From assembly GCA_028023455.1 (NCBI GenBank), contig JAQFVV010006220.1, positions 8,351,852 to 8,415,851 on the forward strand: a stretch of 64,000 nt of DNA, given 5' to 3'. Positions 60,130 to 64,000 of the stretch are shown here, in pieces; position 1 is the stretch's first letter; every line of letters starts with the position of its first letter. Below the pieces are notes generated by a model, which saw nothing but the letters and a program-made list of their open reading frames with translations, did not search any database and had not been told where the DNA came from. Made by a program: the position numbers and the translations under genes. The DNA comes from Epiperipatus broadwayi. Taxonomy: Eukaryota > Onychophora > Udeonychophora > Euonychophora > Peripatidae.

Positions 60130-61870
60130 TAAATGCTATTTTAGTCTTTTAAGCAATTATCTTTAGTTCTGTTTTCTTGATTTCATCTAACAATTCATGT
60201 AACATTTTCTGAAGAACTGAGACATTATTTGCAAAAATAACCACATTAAATACTAAATCTAGATGAGTTGAATAATTTCCATTCATTTTTATACCCATAG
60301 CTTCCTATTTAAATCCATAAAATTCTTATAAAATTGCTGTAAAAAATTTGGAGATATGGAATCAATGTGCTGTATATCTTATCAATCCTAATTTTTTTAA
60401 TATCACTATGTAATCTAATGATTGTTATTGAATTTTTGATAAATAATCTTTAGAATATGCCATAGCTATTGTCTGCATCTTGATGTTTCAAGGCTTTAAT
60501 CATCACAAAAATGATCGAATCAAATGTCTTTTTGTAATCCAAAAGTTCAAACATAATGATAACTCATACTCATTTATCTTTTCAATAACTTCTAATATTT
60601 GGACATGATCTTCTGTGTTAAATTACTTACAAATCCAGCTTCTCATTTAGGTTAGTGTAAATTTAAAGTTATCCTTGAAAAAGTTTAATATCTTAGTGCA
60701 TATACCTCATAAAAGACTGATCAGTTTTCCAATTTCTAATCTCAATATTTCTTCACCTTTTTTAAATTTCAACATCATTATTATATTTTTCAATCAACTG
60801 GCACACTTTTATTATTTTAATATTTGGTATATAAGCTTTGCTTTTCTTTCACTATTTTTATTTGCTTTTTTTACAATATTAATAATATCATTTCCTGAAG
60901 TTTTCCCATTTATGTCTCACTTATGAAATTAAAATATTCGACATTTCCTAAAATATTGTAACTATAGAAAATACTTTTTTTAATCTTTGTAGAATTCATC
61001 TACATATTTTATGATATTATGTCTCTTTTTGTCATGAAACTATCATTTCTTCTTATTGCTGAAACAGCTTTCTCTAATATCAAGATGTTGTGTTATATTT
61101 TTTGAAGTTCATTTTTTTCTTTAGTTTTTCTTCCCAATTCACAGTTATATATTCTTACATTACCATTAATTCTTTTTTTGCATTTTTACAGAATTCTAAA
61201 TATTCAATTCTTTTAAATAAATCATTTTACAATATTTTCATATTTTTTCTTTGTTTCAGAAATTACCTTGTCTCAGTTGAACATTTACTTAAAAATTGCT
61301 AATTTTTTTTTTTGGTGCTTGATATTAGTACAAAATTAGTGATTTAAATATGATCTAATTTTGAGATTTGTCAATATTTTAAAATTTGCATGTTTAGTTT
61401 AAATTCATTGGCATAATTCTGAAGATTATGAATATTAATGAATAATATTATCTTTAATAGCTTTTGTTTCTGTAGATTTGCATTAACATACCTTATACAT
61501 TGATGATCATTTTCTGTACAATATTAAATATATATTTTCTTTTAGTCAAAACATAATCCAACTCTCCCATGCCTTGACTTGAATTCTTCTACATTGGATT
61601 TGTCCTTAAAAATAATCATAACATACAAATTGTTTTATTTACAAAATCCAAGTCTATTTCCTTTTTTATTTTTGTCTCTATATCCAAATTTGCCTATAGA
61701 AATTTTATCTAATCAAATCATTTTCCAATTGTAGCATTAAAATCTCCCATAACAATTTTAAAATATTGTTTTTTTCTGCTTAAAAATATTCAGCACATCT
61801 AGATAAAAATCTTTGCAATCATGTTGTTGAGGCATAAACTTGAATCAATTATCTACATTTGGTATCTTTC
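60130..61870 (-). mobile_element. RTE-type LINE relic
   Basis: On the minus strand an endonuclease block at the right (IVMGDFNATIGK near 61750, then GELDYVLTKRKYIFNIVQ) is followed leftward by reverse transcriptase blocks. These are IGKLISLL.GICTKIL near 60720, TEDHVQILEVIEKINEYELSL near 60600, and near 60250 the remains of the catalytic region, where HLDLVFNVVIFANNVSVLQK stands in place of HLRFADDIVL. Order and wording match the RTE/BovB group. The catalytic FADD is lost, and stops and frameshifts are abundant. It is sense-oriented within TRPN. Confidence 0.75.
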
Positions 61871-62289
61871 ATTAAATTAAATAATGGACCTTACTGCTCT
61901 ACTTGATATATTATTATTATTTCCATTCCATTTGTATTTCCAATATTTAAACTTTTATAACATAATAAAAGTACATATATTTTCTTCTAATTTTCCAAAG
62001 TCCTACAATATTCCATTTAGCATTAAACATTTTTTTCCAATGTATTCAGTCTTTCTTTACTTGAAAGTATTCTATTAATTATCATATTTTAAAATGGTAA
62101 ACATTCTTTCAAAAGTGAAAAGAAAAAATAACAAATTATTTATAAATTAAATGGAGGACATATTTATTTACTGGGAAGATTAAATTAAATTGCTTAGAAA
62201 ATATAAATAGTTATAAAATTAAAAATAGTAAACTTTTGAAATTTAATTTTAGTATTTCTTTTATCTATGTAAACGAAAATTATAATTAC

Positions 62290-62430
62290 CTCAGAACCAA
62301 TTTCTTTAATAGCAGCTTCAATGCAGGAAGGTGGCTCACTTTTTACAGTTGCAGGAACTTTGGTTAACATTTCTCTAACAAAATCTATTTGCCCACAATG
62401 AGCTGCGACATGAATGACGGTAAGACCTGT
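62290..62430 (-). CDS. TRPN: TRPN ankyrin exon (about repeat 24-25)
   Basis: 141 bases, 47 codons, both borders on codon boundaries. The acceptor is a T-run followed by CAG and the donor is GAG|GTAATT. The product starts TGLTVIHVAAHCGQIDFVRE and includes KVPATVKSE. This matches the NOMPC stretch TGLTALHVAAYYGQ followed by SVPATVKSE, a lineage-conserved loop longer than a standard 33-residue repeat. It therefore supplies an ankyrin helix-turn-helix plus an insert before the next repeat. It is the most 5' complete exon in the window. No stops or frameshifts are present, so I treat it as functional. Confidence 0.93.
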
Positions 62431-63991
62431 CTGAAAAAAAAATCTTAAAGATTATTATATTGTATATACATAATCAAATATTTAGATACTTGGGAGTTGT
62501 GTCATTTCAGCACTAAAAATGATCAGATGAGCCTTAACCCTTAATTCCACAATTCTATCACTGAGCTATGCTACATTGTAAAATATTTTATATAAATAAT
62601 ATAATTCTTTTTCTGATTATAAAAACAGAATTTTGAATTGTATAACATGAATAATCTAAAGTTATAATATGAATTTGAATTCTAAATAATTAATTATAAC
62701 AGTTAAAATGTTCTACAAATTATTTATAAATATAAAATTTGATAAAAAAATAACTACAAAGGATTTAAATACTAATGCAAAAGGATAAACAAAACATATT
62801 CTATTAGAGTAAGTAAGGATTAGTGTACCAAAATATTAAATAGGTTACTTCATACTGAAAATCAAAACTAACATTATTAGCAATGGTTAAAATCAACCAG
62901 TAACCAACAATCATTGTTTATCATATTAACAAAGTAAAATGCTAAGCTAATGTAAAGAAAATCTAAACAGGATCATTCATTTTTTACATATATCTTTATC
63001 TGTATATTTTTAGGAATGTGTAGAATTTGAAAGTTTTGTTATACATTGAATATAGTACATATGATCAGATAAAAGTGAAAGATGTTAAATGAAAAATTAA
63101 TTTTTAACTGAGTTTAAAGTTTATATCTGAGCAGGAAGTTACATAATAATGTTTAGCATGAAAAAAAAATGATTAGTAAATAATGTTTAATATGTATCCT
63201 AAACAATAAAATCAGAATGAATGCATTCATGTTGTATTATTACAGTTGAAAACTGAATTGCAATTATAAGCAATGGATAAATAGTGAATTATGATAATTA
63301 AGACATGTATGGGCAAGGATCTGGGCCAGAACTTTCTGCCCGATATACATCATGGGATTGTTTGCCTTTTACATATGTTACACACAATAGAAAGAATGTA
63401 GAAGTTCCATTATGTATTGAATTTTCAATTCTATTGTTAGTTTACATCATTCAATTACTGAATCTTAGAGTTTTAAGTATATAATGACAAACAATATTTC
63501 CATTATCAAATCTTGTATCCTATTTTCCATTGACATCTTGCATATTAAGGTTCCTTAATTTCCAATATACAACAGTTTATTTGAGGAGACCAAATATTTC
63601 TTTACCTTTTTTTCTCAAAAATTGAAAAGAACTGATTTCAACATTTTTTTTCAATAAATCAAATATAATAATAATATTGTATCTGATCAGATATTAATGA
63701 CCAGAACATATTCCAAAAACATTATTAAATGTAATTATTTTTTTATAATACATCACATAATATTTTGCTATTACAATCATAAAGTCATGATTGTGCTTTC
63801 TCGTCCATTTTCTGTTTTGGATAAGTGTTATCCATGTTTGATAAATTTTATTTCATTGGCATCAATCTTTAAGACAACTTCTGTCTCAACAAGGTTTAGC
63901 TAAACTGATGCTCACATTTGAAGAAAAAATAATCATCAACATAATTTTAAAAAAAACCAAAAACAAATTTGATAGTTGATTACTTACTCAC
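62431..63991 (-). other. TRPN: TRPN intron with a SINE relic
   Basis: The intron runs from GTGAGT at 63991 to TTTTCAG at 62431. Around 62515-62580 the minus strand reads AGCATAGCTCAGTGATAGAA, a tRNA-like A-box head, marking a decayed SINE. 62580-63991 is AT-rich without recognised features. Confidence 0.65.
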
Positions 63992-64000
63992 AGGTGTTAA
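63992..64000 (-). CDS. TRPN: TRPN exon fragment, end of an ankyrin exon
   Basis: The last nine bases of an exon entering from the right edge read L-T-P in the frame that continues into the next exon. The donor is CCT|GTGAGT, a strong consensus. A second GT four bases further on (GTAAGT) would put the next exon out of frame, so I prefer the first. The assignment rests only on position, donor and phase, because too little sequence is visible to recognise a repeat. Confidence 0.5.

Larger units (their letters stand above)
56457..62289 (-). other. TRPN: TRPN 5.8-kb intron
   Basis: The intron runs from GAG|GTAATT at 62289 to CCAG at 56457. It contains the short repeat at 56590-56720, a SINE piece near 57035, AT-rich sequence without features from 57110 to 59590, a slightly G+C-richer unassigned segment at 59590-59950, and the RTE relic. 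Confidence 0.9.
6988..64000 (-). other. TRPN: TRPN (NOMPC-type) channel gene, 3' portion
   Basis: This is the span of one split gene read right to left. Visible coding pieces are 63992-64000 (partial), 62290-62430, 56349-56456, 56029-56226, 21255-21353, 21055-21162, 16108-17470, 9470-9622 and tentatively 6988-7085. Introns measure about 1.6, 5.8, 0.12, 34.7, 0.09, 3.6, 6.5 and 2.4 kb. The ankyrin exons all begin and end on codon boundaries. The core exon ends one base into a codon, and the two tail exons continue that phase. TRPN proteins are cation channels opened by mechanical force, with about 29 ankyrin repeats tethering the pore to microtubules. Order and wording of the exons follow the C-terminal ankyrin repeats, linker and channel of Drosophila NOMPC. 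The promoter, start codon and first two dozen or so repeats are outside the window. Confidence 0.93.

Noticed and set aside
63988-63991. Extending the right-edge exon to the GTAAGT donor at 63987
   Set aside because: It would shift the frame of the next exon, whose ankyrin reading is unambiguous.
1-64000. CRISPR arrays, operons, ribosome-binding sites
   Set aside because: The window is animal nuclear DNA with spliceosomal introns. The tandem repeats seen are minisatellites or retroelement leaders.

Overview
This is a stretch of an AT-rich animal nuclear genome (by eye roughly one quarter G+C). It is dominated by one split gene on the minus strand, a TRPN (NOMPC-type) mechanosensitive channel, and by layers of transposable elements in its introns. 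Almost none of the window is intergenic. I read nine coding segments of TRPN from 64000 down to 6988: the end of one ankyrin exon at the right edge, five complete ankyrin exons, one large exon with the linker, all six membrane helices, the pore and the TRP helix, and two cytoplasmic tail exons (the last tentative). Every junction I could test keeps the reading frame and has GT/AG borders. The N-terminal ankyrin repeats, the promoter and the start codon lie beyond 64000.

Organism: the channel has the non-insect pore (FFALFGLVEPDNLPP), and the introns are long and full of hAT, Gypsy, Penelope, RTE and tRNA-SINE relics. This fits an invertebrate such as a mollusc or other lophotrochozoan, a chelicerate, or a cnidarian. 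I cannot fix the phylum from the sequence alone.

Layout: 1-6987 lies downstream of the proposed last exon. It holds two fold-back MITEs, a Gypsy relic (LTR, primer-binding site, gag) and a tRNA-derived SINE with its target duplication. 6988-9622 holds the two tail exons and an unexplained GC-rich island. 9623-16107 is an intron with a complete but dead hAT transposon (8-bp target duplication) interrupted by a MITE, and a six-unit minisatellite. 16108-17470 is the channel-core exon. 21055-21353 holds two ankyrin exons.

21354-56028 is a 34.7-kb intron. It contains a large fold-back element, a Gypsy protease/LTR relic, and a 9-kb cluster of related ~1.9-kb LTR-like units in both orientations with palindromic ends. 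Inside that cluster sits a perfect-hairpin MITE. The intron also holds a second hAT relic, a Penelope relic with a possible decayed hammerhead ribozyme, a long fold-back family, and a second Gypsy relic led by four 76-bp tandem units. 56029-64000 holds the remaining ankyrin exons, an RTE-type LINE relic and SINE fragments.

The exons together encode one polypeptide: ankyrin spring, linker, pre-S1 elbow, S1-S6, TRP helix and tail. No transposon protein here looks intact. The most novel-looking items are the LTR-like cluster, the perfect hairpin, and the tail exons.
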